In this document: positions 62,954-64,000 of the stretch, in pieces
Numbering within the stretch: position 1 is the stretch's first letter
How the letters are laid out: each line of letters starts with the position of its first letter
Source: Polytrichum commune
Lineage: Eukaryota; Streptophyta; Polytrichopsida; Polytrichales; Polytrichaceae
NCBI GenBank assembly: GCA_950295325.1
Contig: OX485803.1
Coordinates: 6,264,001-6,328,000, forward strand
Direction of reading: 5' to 3'
Length of the DNA stretch: 64,000 nt
The notes under the pieces: model-generated
Told to the model about the DNA's origin: nothing
Database searches by the model: none
Seen by the model: only the letters and a program-made list of their open reading frames with translations
Translations under genes and position numbers: made by a program

Positions 62954-63242
62954 TGCAGATGAAACACAGCAGTGATTGAAATAGCACAAGCATAAGTTTA
63001 TTACATGAAGTTGATACAACGTCCTAGCTTCCTCCTCTATCGTAACTTGAAACACACAGACTAAAGACTAAACTCATCTATCTATATTGAATGGTAAGGG
63101 ATCTAGAACGATCTAAGAGAGCGGGAAACTGATAATTCAAAACTACTACCTACTATAATGATGACGTGTCAATCTAGCTGTCATTGAACTGCCACGTGGA
63201 TACTACAATGCTCATTGAATCTATAAAACATATGTTCAACAC
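62954..63242 (-). mobile_element. 5' LTR of the copia element (~289 bp)
   Basis: On the element strand it starts TGTTGAACATATG (63242) and ends TCTGCA (62954), next to the primer-binding site, with TG...CA termini. The leader from 62936 to 62751 separates it from the Gag start. No second LTR exists, so its sequence cannot date the insertion. Confidence 0.7.
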
Positions 63243-63420
63243 TCCCACAGTATATAATATTAACAATATATTAATATATTAATTATATATTAATATGTAT
63301 ATATAATATGTATATATAATATATAGTATAGTATATATAGTATATATAGTATATATAGTATATATATTATATATATTATATATTATTGAATTATTTGAAG
63401 TTATATACTATATTGTATAT
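63243..63420. repeat. AT-rich simple repeat, (TATATAG)n-like
   Basis: Runs of TATATAG, TAATATA and ATATAT directly beside the LTR start. No function can be inferred. Confidence 0.85.
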
Positions 63421-64000
63421 AGTATGTTTATAGTTATTATTTCATAAGTGATTAGTATCCACACCATAGAATATGATATAACTTAATTAGTAAAAGAAAA
63501 TTAATGTTGACAGAATTTATAGCAACATGTAACTCCAAATGGTAACCAACACTAATTAGCAAAACAGTGTAGAGCTTGTGTGCCTAAGGACCAAGTGACC
63601 AGGGCGGTTTGGATGGATGAACAAATCTACATGGAGTCTTACACATGAAATTCTTAAATGGCATGTGACAGGCATTTGTTAAAATTGCAGAAGCCGTCTC
63701 CTCTTGCCCTGTAAGTATCTGCTGCCCACTGTCTTATTTGATGAATTCTTTGACAGCGAAGGAATTTTGTTAATGGCATGACAGGAAGGAATTTTGATAA
63801 GTGAATCTCTCTCCAACTTAAGTTTTGGAGGCACAAGCATCTATGGATGTCCTTACAGAGTAGTATTGCTTAGAGATTGGAATTCAAGTTGTTTCTGTCT
63901 TACCTTACTGAGTTGTTTGGTGTTTCTTGTGAAATTTGTAGTGAAAGAGCTTCAGAGACGAACAATGCTGGACAAAAGCTACGAGATGGTGCAAACATCA
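63421..64000. other. Fumarase intron (continuing) or downstream DNA; no exon found
   Basis: None of the three plus-strand frames shows the expected next fumarase exon (RLLGDAS...NC-type motif), so it must lie beyond the window. Confidence 0.5.

Overview
The window looks like a nuclear genome of a land plant (or a close streptophyte relative) that makes flagellated sperm. It has AT-rich intergenic DNA, compact U2-type introns, many small class II (MITE/foldback) elements, and a sperm-tail PG-rich-repeat gene. Seed plants without motile sperm normally lack that kind of gene. A moss, liverwort, lycophyte or fern fits; the sequence does not let me decide between them.

Layout. The left end (962-1533, +) carries the last exon of an F-box/kelch-type gene. 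Facing it is a 23-exon gene (12565-2103, -) for a 1122-residue protein with winged-helix-like modules and two AAA+ ATPase domains, of a type I otherwise associate with bacteria. Its 1.6-kb intron 7 holds the 3' end of a Ty3/gypsy element. From 12.6 to 23 kb there are no convincing genes but a run of foldback elements, one of which encloses a 5S-rRNA-derived sequence. At 27359-23136 (-) is an intact 10-exon SHIPPO/ODF3-like gene of 321 residues. The stretch 27.4-54.3 kb is transposon-rich. It holds a truncated Tc1-like transposase, a small two-TM membrane-protein gene (35056-34634, -), a tiny poly(A) retro-insertion with a perfect 17-bp target duplication, a MITE family with TTA target sites, and a 2.8-kb segment present twice (42.3-45.1 and 50.1-54.3 kb). 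The second copy was later hit by a LINE-like fragment and by a 246-bp MITE. The right end (54784-59311, +) has eleven intact exons of class II fumarase; the next intron was entered by a truncated Ty1/copia element in antisense orientation. The last fumarase exons lie beyond the window, and the first ones could not be found.

The host genes look unrelated in function: ubiquitin-ligase substrate adaptor, AAA+ machine, axonemal protein, membrane protein, TCA-cycle enzyme. Splice models for the AAA+, STPGR and fumarase genes were built by hand from GT/AG sites and close in frame at every junction. Transposon identities rest on motifs and terminal structures, not on database searches.
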